Assembly (NCBI GenBank): GCA_963921935.1
Contig: OY998180.1
Coordinates: 75,803,262-75,867,261, forward strand
Reading direction: 5' to 3'
DNA: 64,000 nt
Origin: Galeruca laticollis
Lineage: Eukaryota > Arthropoda > Insecta > Coleoptera > Chrysomelidae
Part shown: positions 1 to 11,023 of the stretch, one piece after another
Numbering within the stretch: the stretch's first letter is position 1
Layout of the letters: each line of letters opens with the position of its first letter
Notes under the pieces: generated by a model
Database searches by the model: none
The model's input: only the letters and a program-made list of their open reading frames with translations
What the model was told of the DNA's origin: nothing
Translations under genes and position numbers: made by a program

Positions 1-1245
1 ATGGCTGTTTGGACTAGATTCGAAGTTCAAAAAGGAATGGTGTTGCTTGTTGCAACTCAAACAGCGTTTCAAAGATTTGCAGTACGCAAACAAGTGTTGC
101 GAGCTAAGACAATTTAGACATAAACCTTTAGATTTGGCTAACTGGTACCTTTCCTGGGGTTTCAGGGAGAGGAACTTTCTACATTTATACAGCGTGTGAT
201 TTGGCTCAGAGCAATATGGACATGAAGTTTTAGCTTGATAGTTATTACTATTGGAACTACGAAAATTGTTTGCATGAGAAGTATGGTTACTATTGGAATT
301 ATCGATACGACTGAAAATATTCACTTTTGCTCTAGGTTGATCAAGAGGTTTAACGGGCCTATTGGTCTCGAACAAGTTCAAGCCCTCTAACATAGTGTAT
401 CGTTTTTTGAGAAACTGGAAGAAATTGTCACAAGAAGGAATTTTTTCAGCATCCCTACTACCTTCAAACTCTTTCCTTGATTGGAAGTCTAATTTCTGTT
501 CAAGCAAGAAAACTATAAGCGACTCGAAATTCACTTCTGAAGTTAATCCTACATTTCTAATTAAGTCTAGCGTTTTTTTCGCTGTAATATAAAATTCTCG
601 AAGCTCCGTTGGATTACTTTTCGTTACGGGTTTCTGTTCCACCAATGTTTTATACAAAGTATGTAATAAAGTGACCTGATTGTCATACGTACCCTTCAAA
701 ATGGTTAAAGCAACTTCTAAATTTTGGTTTGTCACGCTTAAAGAATCTATTAATTGCAAAGGTTGATTGCGCAACAATGATTTTAGATAATACAATTTTT
801 CTCCTTCTGACTTGAGCTTTGAGTTATTCAATACTAGAGCGGAGAACAAATCAAAAAAAGAATGCCACTCTGAGGCATCCCCCGAAAAGGGTTTAATATT
901 AATTTTAGGTAAAGATACGTTGGAAGCGCTGGTTTCCAGTACGGCTTCCGAATTATATTTGAATTTATCAAGACGTGATTCAAGCTTGGCGATATTGAAT
1001 TCAAACCGATCTGAATTGGCATCCTCCTCAGATGTACCTTCCGAAGAGGCTTCCTCATCAGTTAATGAAATAATTTCGCCTTGTATTTGACGATAGTTTT
1101 CGTAATAACCTATAAGACTATTCAACTTGACCAATAATAGATGAGCCTCCTCGCTACCGTCCAAATTATTTATAAAATTTTCTAATCGACTAAGCTGTGC
1201 TTTACAGCCTCTGAGTTTATTTTTGAGATGCTTTAATTCAGACAT
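1..1245 (-). CDS. BEL/Pao retrotransposon gag (partial, runs off left edge)
   Basis: Reading the minus strand from an ATG at 1245-1243 gives 415 codons with no stop, still open at base 1. The N-terminal ~130 residues are charged and helical. After them comes the gag core typical of BEL/Pao elements (DUF1759-like): a LPKINIKPFSGD stretch, a W.SF.DLF segment and a long helical region. At about residues 345-400 there are two CX2CX4HX4C zinc knuckles (CPYCSEPNHTLYKC and CLNCLSSQHLFAYC) followed by a further Cys pair. By family knowledge this is the RNA-binding capsid precursor, and protease and RT should follow left of the window. The frame is undamaged for its whole visible length, unlike nearly every other element here, which suggests a young copy. 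Family assignment is from visible motifs; no database search was done. Confidence 0.88.
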   Translation of the reverse strand, partial: MSELKHLKNKLRGCKAQLSRLENFINNLDGSEEAHLLLVKLNSLIGYYENYRQIQGEIISLTDEEASSEGTSEEDANSDRFEFNIAKLESRLDKFKYNSEAVLETSASNVSLPKINIKPFSGDASEWHSFFDLFSALVLNNSKLKSEGEKLYYLKSLLRNQPLQLIDSLSVTNQNLEVALTILKGTYDNQVTLLHTLYKTLVEQKPVTKSNPTELREFYITAKKTLDLIRNVGLTSEVNFESLIVFLLEQKLDFQSRKEFEGSRDAEKIPSCDNFFQFLKKRYTMLEGLNLFETNRPVKPLDQPRAKVNIFSRIDNSNSNHTSHANNFRSSNSNNYQAKTSCPYCSEPNHTLYKCRKFLSLKPQERYQLAKSKGLCLNCLSSQHLFAYCKSLKRCLSCNKQHHSFLNFESSPNSH

Positions 1246-1379
1246 TTTGAACAAAGTATGTATTCAATCACTGTAACGGCAAACTACAAAAAAATGATAA
1301 ACGGTTTTATTTAACTCGAATAATGTGACTAAACCATTGAAATACATCAAATTAGCGTTTGTAGCAAATCATTTGCGAC

Positions 1380-2110
1380 ATGCATATACTTACACAGTTT
1401 GGCGTAAATTGGCGGAAGAAAAACAAATAGCTATCAAATGGATTACTCATAATTCACAAATTGTTCAAACAATGTTTGCATGAATAGCACTAATAATAAT
1501 AAAAAACATAGGAATGGCGTAAATAGCGATGATAATCAAATATGACGTTAATTCGTTATGTCAAATTAGTCAAATAAATTGTTGATAAACAACTAACAAA
1601 GTAAAATGGCGTATAAATTTTCAATATTGAATTGATCAAATAGATTTTTACTAAATATAGCTAAATATAGCACACAAACTCTCTAAGCAAAATTAACAAG
1701 AAAAACCAAATATTGAATTAAATATTTTGTATCAAATCGATTGACGATAAATCGCTCACATATTATTTTAACAACATTTGTGTAAATAGCTAAAAAAATC
1801 AAACATGTCTAGCAAAAAAGTTTTTGATATCAATATCAAATAAATTGTTGATAAATAACACACAAAGTACGCGTAAATAGCAAAAAATCAAGGATAGCCA
1901 ATAAATGGTATAAAATCAATGAAAGAAATTGTCAAAAAATAATTCACAAATTATCAAAACGACATTAGCGTATAATATCGAGAGAAATCAAATATAGCAA
2001 ATAAATGTTTTGTATAAATGGCGATGGAAAATTAAGTATTCAACAATATTGGCGTAGATAAAGAATCTAAATATAGTAAATATTTCTTTTTCACATCAAT
2101 AAAAATCTAA
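1380..2110. repeat. Degenerate A+T-rich repeat tract upstream of the BEL gag
   Basis: The stretch has no long reading frame and is built of recurring variants of a few words. One is an aaattgttgataaa block followed by acaaagta and a gcgtaaat/gcgtataaat word (1576-1616 and again 1840-1876). Another is a taattcacaaattgt block near 1448 that recurs near 1942. The spacing is irregular, so this is a decayed array, not a clean satellite. It lies directly upstream of the minus-strand gag, so it is probably leader or LTR sequence of that element. Confidence 0.5.
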
Positions 2111-3389
2111 TCCTATAATAGATACAAATGACCCGACCCAGTAGACAAATATAATGATAATATAATATTACAAAGAGTTTTTTATAAATAGATGTTTACA
2201 GTTCCATAAACCACACATTCCATTGAATGTAGATAAAAACAAATGTTTTCCTTCGAACACTTGCTGAAATATTCTCTGAAGAGTGCAGTTTTTTCTTTCT
2301 GTCGGCTAGAAAAACAATTGCCGGCCGGCGATAGCTACCTCAGTTGTTCTGGTCGAACGACTGTCTTGAATTCGAGGTTGCCGGTTCTTCCAAATATTCC
2401 GAAATATAGGACTCGCTGAATACAGAGTTCGTAAAACAACGATTGCGAAAATGGAATTAAATACACGATATACCGGTATTCAACTGGTGATTATAAAGAT
2501 AAGCTGGAGAATGTCTCACTCGCGTTGTAAATTTATAACTTAATTTCCGCGACGTAGACCTTCTGGTTTTGTAACCTTGGATTTCAATATTTAAAATAGA
2601 TATAGGAAAAGGCTCTTAGCTTTAGGAACTCTATCCGGCTCGAAGGACCAAAAAGAATATGTAGAGGAAGGGAATAAAAACTTCGATTTATTCTGCGCTG
2701 GTTCGATGGTATGAGGAAACATTTAACATCATATTTTTCCGTTCCTACATATCCTTGAGCGATGCGATAGCTAAATGCATTCTGTTCTCGAAGGACCACT
2801 CTAAATTGACCGTTAGAGACGGTTTAAAAGTCAAACGGGAGTAATAGGAAACTAATGAAAACGAGACATAATATAAATATACCTTATATTACGATTTATT
2901 AGTCAATTGACTAGGATTCAGGAAAAGGTATACAAAAACCAGAAGTGACCGGATGTTTATATCACTTCACTTAGTAAACAATTTACTGAAATATTTTCCC
3001 TCCAAATCTATCAATAAGTAAATATAAAGTTATTACAAACACACAAATCTAGAAACACTGATGGAAGAGAGCCGGCAACGATGTAAAATGTAACTAATTT
3101 AATTATATAAAAATATTGTTGAATGTTCAATTGCCATCAATTTTATGCGAGTTAATACAACTGAAGAAAATCTAATCTTACTTGCTTGGTTCCTTAATGC
3201 ACTAAAACAATACTTTAACTAATTATGGTGGCGAACTACATGTTTACTGTTAGACGGTTCAAGGAAGAAGAGAATATAAAATGTGAAATGAACGTCAGCC
3301 GGCTAGGAATAGCAAAAAATTAGCGTTTTTTCCTATTAGTTTCGGGATCGTTTGTAACAGCCGATATTGAAAATATATGAATCGTTTGA
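2111..3389. other. Non-coding stretch, probable LTR/leader of BEL element; no gene seen
   Basis: No protein-coding signature was found on either strand. The segment lies between the gag (below 1245) and the integrase end (3503), both on the minus strand, which is where an LTR would be expected. I could not fix LTR ends, a primer-binding site or target-site duplications, so the LTR reading is an inference. Confidence 0.35.
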
Positions 3390-3432
3390 TTTGTAGAAAG
3401 AGAATCACTAAGTTTAAAAGGGATTTTAAACA
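3390..3432. repeat. 43-bp direct repeat, copy 1
   Basis: Bases 3390-3432 recur exactly at 4709-4751 in the same orientation, and the sequences diverge abruptly on both sides. On the minus strand both copies begin TGTTTAAAATCCC. They bracket the integrase fragment. The repeat may be the start of an LTR, seen complete here and truncated at the other end, or a filler duplication made during a rearrangement. Confidence 0.85.
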
Positions 3433-3502
3433 TACTGGGAGGGGCAAGGTTTAAACTATAGTTTAAACAATTTAAAGTGTAATAATTATAATCCAACAGC
3501 AT

Positions 3503-4708
3503 TTAATTCGCTAAAGGAAGTGGTGCTAATTTTACGATGGGCCTGGTGTATTCACCATCGGCAGTCTTGAGTTTGACTGCTCGGACCTTATCATCCTTGC
3601 CTGTGAGAACTTCTGTTATTCGGGCCAACGGCCAATTGAGCGGAGGTCTATCTTCTGACTTTATTAATATTAGATCTCCGATTTTGAAATTTTCAGAAGG
3701 TTTTTTCCATTTAAGCCTATGCTGGAGTTGGTTAAGATAATCAATGGACCACTTACGCCAAAAACTTAGCTGGACGCGGGTACATTGTGCCCAATATGAT
3801 AAGCGGTTTAAGGGAGTTTCACAGACATCCCTTTCTGGAAAGGCAGTCAAAGGTGCTCCAATTAGGAAATGACCAGGGGTCAAGGGTAAGAGGTCGTTTG
3901 GGTTAGAAGAAAGAGGAGACAGAGGTCTGCTATTTAGAATGGCTTCAATTTGAATTAGGATAGTGGATATCTGTTCGTATGTGAAAACAGACATTCCTAG
4001 CAAACGGACTAGGTGGGATTTGGCGCTTTTAACGGCCGCCTCCCATAAACCTTCCCAGTGTGGGCTACGGGCTCGGATAAACTTCCATGAGATCTCATTA
4101 TGACTCAGGAAGGTTTGAATGTGGTTAAAACTCTCGTGAGAGCGGAAAAAAGAAGCCAGTTCTTTCAACTGATTGTTAGCTCCAATGAAATTTGTACCAT
4201 TGTCGCTAAAGATAGTATTTGGATTTCCTCTTCGCCCAATAAATATTTTAAGGGCGGCTACAAAAGATTGAGTTGAGAGATCACTGACGACCTCAATGTG
4301 CACAGCCTTAGTGACCATGCAAATAAAAATGGCTAGGTAAGATTTCAATAAAGGAGATTTCTTCAGATGTGAAGAACGTGTTTGAATAGGGCCGGCAAAA
4401 TCAACTCCACACTTAGAAAACGGTCGGGAAATCTGAACTCTATCTGGAGGTAATGGAGACATAATCTGGGTGCCCATTTGAGTATTAAATCTATGACACA
4501 GTACACATTTTCTCAAAAGCTTTTTCACTTGACGAACTCCTCCCAGTGGCCAATATCGCCTGCGAAGGTTTCCGAGAACATTTTGAGGACCACTATGCCC
4601 TAGACGTTTGTGCTCTTGCGAGATCAACAAACTTACAACAAAATGGTTGGATGGTAACAATAGCGGGTGCTTCTGGTCATAATTTAGATCGTCGTACTGC
4701 AAACGTCC
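3503..4708 (-). pseudogene. BEL/Pao integrase (3' part of pol, 5'-truncated)
   Basis: About 400 codons remain open on the minus strand, ending in TAA at 3505-3503. At the start is a GRL..DDLNYDQKHPLLLP segment, then an HHCC zinc-binding region (H.RLGHSGPQ, then CVLCHRF). The integrase core follows: Asp in KCGVDFAGP, Asp in TIFSDNGTNF and Glu in SPHWEGLWEAAVK, so the full D,D,E triad is visible. The tail has the Pao-type C-terminal domain (LILIKSEDRPPLNWPLARI). There is no native start. The frame can be followed upstream only to about 4708, where it runs into the 43-bp repeat and a TGA. Protease, RT and RNase H are missing, so this is a truncated pol remnant, although the integrase itself has no internal stop. 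Confidence 0.9.
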
Positions 4709-4751
4709 TTTGTAGAAAGAGAATCACTAAGTTTAAAAGGGATTTTAAACA
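4709..4751. repeat. 43-bp direct repeat, copy 2
   Basis: This is an exact copy of 3390-3432. It abuts the point where the integrase reading frame loses homology, so it marks the breakpoint that truncated the element. Base 4752 starts different sequence that leads into the LINE relic. Confidence 0.85.
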
Positions 4752-4802
4752 GGTACCATATCAATTGTTAGACACATAAACTGCCGAAATGGATACTGTT
4801 AA

Positions 4803-6382
4803 TTATGATACAGTTTGATTTAATATATTGCTAAAGAACTGTCTATCTGTTTCCATAATCCACTTCTTAATTCTCTTTTTAAATACATTGTAACTTTTTG
4901 AACTCCTCATATTATCAGGTAACAGCACATAAATTCTTGCTGCTACATAGTTAGCATTTCTTTGACCAATAGTTTTTCCACTGCGTGGGAAAACGATCCC
5001 CTCATATCTCCTAGTATTCTGAGATTGTTCATGATGTACCAATTCTATTTTACTTTGGAATACAAACAACAATACTTTTTGACTGAAAATTTGACGTACG
5101 TCTTTTACCTGGGCATCCATATACAATTGATTCATTGGATTTGAAATATTTTTTTGGAAGAGGATTTTTAAAAACCATTTTTGTAAAATATGAACTTTAT
5201 TTAAGAAACAATCCCTCACTCCGCCCCAGCCCACAATGCCATAAGAAATCAATGATTTCACTAGTGAGAAATATAAGACTTTTAATTCATTAGGCTCAAG
5301 AATTTGTTTTAAATACTTAAACTTTGGAAGATGGCCTCTTATCTTTTTTACTATATCATTACATTGCAGATCCCACCTCAAATGTCGATCAATTGTAATA
5401 CCAAGATATTTTATTTTTTCTACTTCTTCAATGTGGTTTGTTACTTCGATGTTCAGTGGCCCCAAGTTAGGTAAGCCAGTTTTGTAAGATGAAAAAGGCA
5501 AGTAATTTGTTTTAATGGAGTTGAGAGTTAGCTTATCCAATTGTAACCATTTAACAATACTAGGAAAATCATCTTCTAATTTATTTTTTAGGTCTTGCCA
5601 TGTGGAGCAGCTATAAAATACTACGGTGTCATCTGCAAAGCCGATGATCTCACCCTGAACATTCAAGTAAAGCATACTATTTATGTATAGAAGGAATTAA
5701 AGTGGACCAAGAACAGTTCCTTGAGGTACACCATATGTAATTTTATGTGGTGCACTCATTACACCATCGATTTCAACCCTTTGATCCCTATCAGATAAAT
5801 AACTTCCTATGAGTTTGTATACATTGCCTCTAATTCCATACTTCTCCAATTTATCCAATACCGATTGATGGCAGAAGATGTCAAATGCTTTGGAGAGATC
5901 CAAGAAGATACATATAGCGGAAACATTTCTATCAAGCGAATCATAAACAAGAGAAATTAACCTATATATCGCATCCTCAGTCGACCTAGACTCTCTGAAG
6001 CCATATTGACGATCGGATAAAATTTTATGTTTGTTTAAGTAAGAACAAAGTCTGAAACATTGGATATAAGTGACACATGCCTGTAATTAACCATTTCTGT
6101 CTTATCTACACCTTTGTACAGAGGTTTAACTATACCATTTTTTTAAATTTTTGGAAAGGTCCCCGTGCTTTAACATTTATTTATTATGTATGTTAATGGA
6201 CTTGCAATCTCATTAGATATTTCTGTTAATGTTTCAGACCTTATAACATCGAGACCCGGTGATTTTTTAAGTTTCAAATCTGTTATTGTACTAATAACAT
6301 CAACTACATCGGTAGGTCTAAGGAACATTGTAACGATGTTACTTTTTAATGTTTTCATTTCCAGCAACCATGCAGTATACAT
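4803..6382 (-). pseudogene. CR1/Jockey-type LINE reverse transcriptase, decayed
   Basis: On the minus strand, RT blocks appear in order. They are an N-terminal LKLKKSPGLDVI segment (near 6270), then GFRESRSTEDAI (near 6000), FLDLSKAFD (motif A), GVPQGTVLGP, and the catalytic FADDTVVF at about 5635, followed by the thumb region to a stop at 4803. The frame is broken by a TAA just after GVPQGTVLGPL (about 5697), which separates it from the YADD-like motif. Frameshifts and a short deletion occur between 6000 and 6170. No endonuclease or ORF1 is visible, so the copy is 5'-truncated, as is usual for LINEs. The clade is a best guess from motif style. Confidence 0.8.
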
Positions 6383-6778
6383 TTCATTTTATTTAATAAT
6401 TAAATCGCCTCTCTTTCGAAATTTAACTATGGGTATTTATTTTTATATAAATGTACTGCTCCTGAGACATCCGGTATATCCTTTTGTCGAGTTCACTTAA
6501 ACCAGTCTGCTAATGTGCGCGCATTTTCAAAATTTTAAGGAGGAGACTTCGTAAGTGAGGTAGGAGAATTTAATAAAAGGACGTAGCATACAGGTAAAGA
6601 GGGCTTTTTCTTTCTTTTCCTGCTTGCAAATTACATTCTGTTTACACCGAATACTGTGACTGGTTTTTGTGAATCAGGTAAGTGGATATTAAATTGTTCT
6701 GTGAATAACTATTATCATCCAACACTTAGCCGCTTTTATTTTTAACGTTTGAATTCATAGTATTTGTGTACAATTCCG
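6383..6778. other. Unassigned stretch between LINE relic and tandem array
   Basis: No gene was recognised. A TATA-like aataaaaggac at about 6572 and a strong splice-donor-like CAG|GTAAGT at about 6676-6684 on the plus strand would fit a promoter plus first exon, or an LTR leader. Nothing downstream confirms either reading. Confidence 0.25.
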
Positions 6779-8299
6779 AAGTTAGAACATATAGAGTCTA
6801 TTTTACCTGAATATTTAATCCCGTCCAATAAGCCGTTGTACTGTTAGCTAATTTAGTTCTTTTGCATTTGCTTAGAAAAATCTCGTCTGGATTCGCTGCT
6901 GAGCAGGGATCAATTCGAGAGGCCTCTAAGGCAGATTTGATTTACGAGATACGAAATATTCTCGAGAGTATTCGCTGCTGAGCAGGGATACGAAGGAGAG
7001 GTTTTCGGATTCTACTGTTGTTCTATTTTATCTGAAAATTTGATTTCGTACAATAGGCTGTTGTTTTGTTAGTAAAACCCCAGTTAGAACATATAGAGTC
7101 TATTTTATCTGAATATTTAATCCCGTCCAATAGGCCGTTGTACTGTTAGCTAATTTAGTTCTTTTGCATTTGCTTAGAAAAATCTCGTCTGGATTCGCTG
7201 CTGAGCAGGGATCAATTCGAGAGGCCTCTAAGGCAGATTTGATTTAAGAGATACGAAATAATCTCGAGAGTAGTCGCTGCCAAGCAGGGATACGAAGGAG
7301 AGGTTTTCGGATTCTACTGTTGATCTATTTTATCTGAAAATTTGATTTCGTACAATAGGCTGTTGTTTTGTTAGTAAAACCCCAGTTAGAACACATAGAG
7401 TCTATTTTATCTGAGTATTTAATCCCGTCCAATAGGCCGTTGTACTGTTAGCTAATTTAGTTCTTTTCCATTTGCTTAGAAAAATCTCGTCTGGATTCGC
7501 TGCTGAGCAGGGATCAATTCGAGAGGCCTCTAAGGCAGATTTGATTTAAGAGATACGAAATAATCTCGAGAGTATTCGCTGCTGAGCAGTAATACGAAGG
7601 AGAGGTTTTCGGATTCTACTGTTCATCTATTTTATCTGAAAATTTGATTTCGTACAATGAGCTGTTGTTGTTTTGCCAGTAATACCTTAGTTAGAACATT
7701 TAGAGTCTAGTTCATCTGAGTATTTAATCCCGTCCAATAGGCCGTCGTACTGTTAGGTAATTTAGTTCGTTTGCACTTGCTTAGAAAAATCTCGTCTGGA
7801 TTCGCTGCTGAGCAGGGATCAATTCGAGAGGCCTCTAAGGCAGATTTGATTTAAGAGATACGAAATAATCTCGAGAGTATTCGCTGCTGAGCAGTAATAC
7901 GAAGGAGAGGTTTTCGGATTCTACTGTTAATCTATTTTATCTGAAAATTTGATTTCGTACAATAGGCTGTTGTTTTGTTAGTAAAACCCCAGTTAGAACA
8001 CATAGAGTCTATTTTATCTGAGTATTTAATCCCGCCCAATAGGCCGTCGTACTGTTAGGTAATTTAGTTCGTTTGCACTTGCTTAGAAAAATCTCGTCTG
8101 AATTCGCTGCTGAGCAGGGATCAATTCGAGAGGCCTCTAAGGCAGATTTGATTTAAGGGATACGAAATAATCTCAAAAGTATTGGCTGCCGAGCAGGGAT
8201 ACCCAGGAGAGGTTTTCGCATTCTGCTGGTAGTTTTCTTTATCTGGAATATTTGATTTCATACGATAGGCCGTTGTGTGGATCAGTAAAACCTAATTTA
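6779..8299. repeat. Tandem array, five copies of a ~302-bp unit with nested sub-repeats
   Basis: The word ctgttagcta (ctgttaggta in later copies) starts at 6841, 7143, 7445, 7750 and 8052, giving periods of 302, 302, 305 and 302. The 305 spacing is explained by one extra ttg triplet near 7664. The unit contains internal duplications. ATTCGCTGCTGAGCAGGGAT occurs twice per unit, 79 bp apart (6891 and 6970). The block atctgaatatttaatcccgt has a sister atctgaaaatttgatttcgt about 77 bp away. Copies 4 and 5 share variants (cgtcgtactgttaggtaatt), showing local homogenisation, and the last copy decays toward 8299. No coding potential was seen. Confidence 0.95.
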
Positions 8300-9229
8300 G
8301 TTGAATCTAGTGAAATCGCTAAGAAATTCCGGTGGCTATTGAGATTAAACCGGCAGCCGAGACTAGTTAATTGATTATTTTCTTCCGCTTCATTTAAAAA
8401 AGTACACAAATACTAGGAACCGATTTAGTACGCTCTGTTAGTGCAACCATAACGCTTTCTCTGTGCATTTTGACATATTATCACTAGGAACTTTGTACTG
8501 TTTTCACCTGCTACGTACTAGTAGAATTCTGCACGTTATTTTCCGCCTGCGTTGTAAAATAGCTAGAATATTCATTGCTTGGTGTCAGTCCGCTTTTGGT
8601 TTTATTAATAACGTAGATCTTTAGTAGTAGATTTTGATATTTTTGTAAAACACTGAAATTGGTTAAATTTCTCATTTATGTAAAATTCAATTTCATTTGT
8701 GGAATTAAAATTAATAATTTCTCCAGTAGCGAGTAGTTTGATTTGTTTGATAGTGGTAAGCAATTAAAGCCTATTTTCACACTACGTATCCGGAAAGGTC
8801 AATGACAACAGACCCCTGGAATTACTAAACCTCCATCTGTGGCTTCCTTGGTAACTCTCGACGCCGTATTTTCGAGAGTTCGGTGGAGTAAACCACCCCA
8901 AAAATCTGGCGCCCGAGGAAATCTAGGAAGTACCGAAGCCGTGGGTGTCATAGTGACGTCTGTGATTCTTTTAAGGAGAGAAAGCACGTCACAACATGAT
9001 GCCCGATATGATCAAATATTGCAGCAAGTTTTGGATATGCCCAAAGATATTTTTGTTTATTTGTTAAATTTTATTCTATTCCATTTATTCTTTCATTTTA
9101 TTCGATGAACTCTTTAAGATTATATATTTAACAATAATTTTCATTCAAAAACATGCTTTTTGTTTCTATGATTCACAAGATATCTGAGACCAACAATTTG
9201 AAATAAAATTATTGAATGCTTGGGAAATA
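8300..9229. other. Unassigned flank of the array; PBS-like motif at 8907
   Basis: No gene was recognised. Bases 8907-8916 read tggcgcccga, matching the first ten bases of a tRNA-Lys primer-binding site as used by several retroelements. They are preceded by a small inverted repeat (aactctcga ... tcgagagtt, about 8853-8881). An ORF of about 90 codons from 8839 crosses the site and resembles nothing I know. If the site is real, sequence to its left, perhaps including the array, could be an LTR, but no gag follows. Confidence 0.25.
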
Positions 9230-9235
9230 CACTTG

Positions 9236-10093
9236 AAAATCATCTGATAAAACAAATTAGAGCATAACCGTTATTCGCCATCATAATAGATACGACACAG
9301 GGCATATCGAAAGTAGAAGAGCTAAGTATTGTTGTGAGGTATGCTGTAATAACTGGATCGGAAATGGACAGCCAGTTGATATGGAAGTGAGAGAAGGGTT
9401 TCTGGGCTGTCATGCAGCATTCAAACATAACGCGGCAGATTTAATAAAACAGGTGACTTCATTTCATAGTGATCAAAATATTTAATCAAAAAAATATGTG
9501 GGTCAAGGTTATGATGGAGCCAGTGTGATGAGCGGTATGTATAATGATGTACAGAAACATATTTAGGATATTCAGTTTACTGCGGAGTGCGTACATTGCA
9601 CTACTCATAATTTAAATTTGGTAGTTAATGATACTGTTAGCAGTTGTATCAAACTACAATTTTTTTCACAACGTTACAAGATTTGTATAATTTTTTTGGA
9701 AATAGTATGAAATGTTAGGATTGTTCACTAGAGTCAATACAATTTCTCCAATAAAACTTCTGTTTTTCGATATCATTAAAGCATTTTCACATATAGTTGT
9801 CAAGAATTCGAGTAAAGAGGAGCGAAGGAAAGCAGAAATTATTAAAACAAAAATGCCTAATTTTGAATTCCTTTTTCTTTTCGATTTTAAGCCACATAGT
9901 GAATGACATCAATTATGCATTTAAAGCATTACAAAAAAGCGATATAAATTTGGATGACGTATGTGAAGCATTAGCAGAGACGTATGCAAAGATGAAAACA
10001 TTTATAGAAATTACTTCCAACCTTTCAAGTGCAAAGCTAGTGATTTTGCAAGAAAATGTGGTATAGATTCCCATTTCGTAGAAAAAGGCTGCG
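9236..10093 (+). pseudogene. hAT-family (ZMYM1/DUF4371-like) transposase relic
   Basis: Fragments in several plus-strand frames match the order seen in hAT proteins of the zinc-finger MYM/DUF4371 type. A DTTQGISKVEELSIVVRY block lies near 9290. A VGQGYDGASVMSGMYNDVQKHI block near 9505 carries the catalytic-domain Asp. CVHCTTHNLNLVVNDT follows near 9590, and the helical insertion region ends with a DINLDDVCEALAETYAKMKTFIEI-like segment near 9960. Stops and frameshifts separate every block, and the N-terminal zinc finger and C-terminal dimerisation region are absent. It is a dead internal fragment, cut on the right by mitochondrial-like sequence. Confidence 0.8.
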
Positions 10094-10313
10094 ACAAATC
10101 GAAATTTGAATACTTCATTTTTTGACCCAGCAGGAGGAGGAGACCCAATTTTATATCAACATTCATTTTGAGTTTTTGGTCACCCAGAAGTTTATATTTT
10201 AATTTTACCTGGATTTGGTTTAATTTCTCATATTGTCAGCCAAGAAAGAAAGAAGCTTTTGGAACACTAGGAATAATTTATGCTATAATAGCAATTGGAC
10301 TATTAGGATCTAT
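10094..10313 (+). pseudogene. cox1: NUMT: nuclear copy of mitochondrial cox1 segment
   Basis: The plus strand reads, in mitochondrial code, the conserved cytochrome oxidase subunit I stretch NRNLNTSFFDPAGGGDPILY, then QH.FW.FGHPEVYILILPGF and, after a small deletion near 10240, EAFGTLGIIYA. A TGA codon falls where invertebrate mitochondria encode Trp (HSFW), which marks a mitochondrial origin. The copy is about 220 bp, with a frameshift in the SQE..KKEAF region. It joins the hAT relic directly on its left, with a few ambiguous bases at the junction, and is not functional in the nucleus. Confidence 0.93.
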
Positions 10314-11023
10314 AAATTTTATAAATAAATAAACCTTTCGATTAATTTTGTTTCATTACGCAATAACATTATTTATTCAAGTATATTCTTGGAAAGCTCA
10401 ACTGTAGAATTATCCTCAGGTAAGACACTCATGCACATACTTGCAGTACGTACCACTGCAGTGCATGATAAAGAATTGATGATAAAGTAGCTTTGCTTCT
10501 TTGAAGTATTTATATTTCGACTTGATAAAAACTGTACAATTTATTATGGGGGCACACCCATTTTTCGCACCAGGGCCTTTGACTATCTAGCTACGCCACT
10601 GATTACTAGAGCAATAGTGGGTATTGTTGGGACAGTAATGGCCATGCTTGGGTCAGTACTGAGTCAGTAGTGCGCATTACAGTGTCAGTAGTGGGCATTA
10701 CTCGGCAATGGTGTACAAAATGTTGCTAGAGGTTTTCCTTTCGAGTATTTTCATTGACAAAATGGGATAGATGGGATGGGAGAGATAATTATAGTGTTTT
10801 TATTTTTCCAATTCAATTATATATGAGCAGTTTAACATTATCTGAGTAAAAAATATTCCACTGTTTCCTGTCTCAAGTAGGCAGCTTTTCTCTGAAGTGG
10901 AACATGTTTTGATGTACTTGGTCCACATTTATTATTTAGCATAGTACCATATGTAAAACTTTTGCAGATAGGTATTATAATAGCATCATTTTCATCAAAG
11001 TTATGTCCAACTACAAATAATAA
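10314..11023. other. Intergenic; short repeated words only
   Basis: No gene was recognised. Around 10610-10720 the words gtcagtagtg(g/c)gcatta and gggtcagtactgagtcagtag recur irregularly, suggesting a short decayed minisatellite. Nothing else stands out. Confidence 0.4.

Noticed and set aside
6779..8299. CRISPR-like array
   Set aside because: The repeat unit is ~302 bp with no unique spacers, and the host is a eukaryote; it is a tandem repeat.
10530..10610. SINE-like tail (gctacgccactg)
   Set aside because: The word is common next to insect repeats, but no A/B boxes or tail were found to support a SINE.
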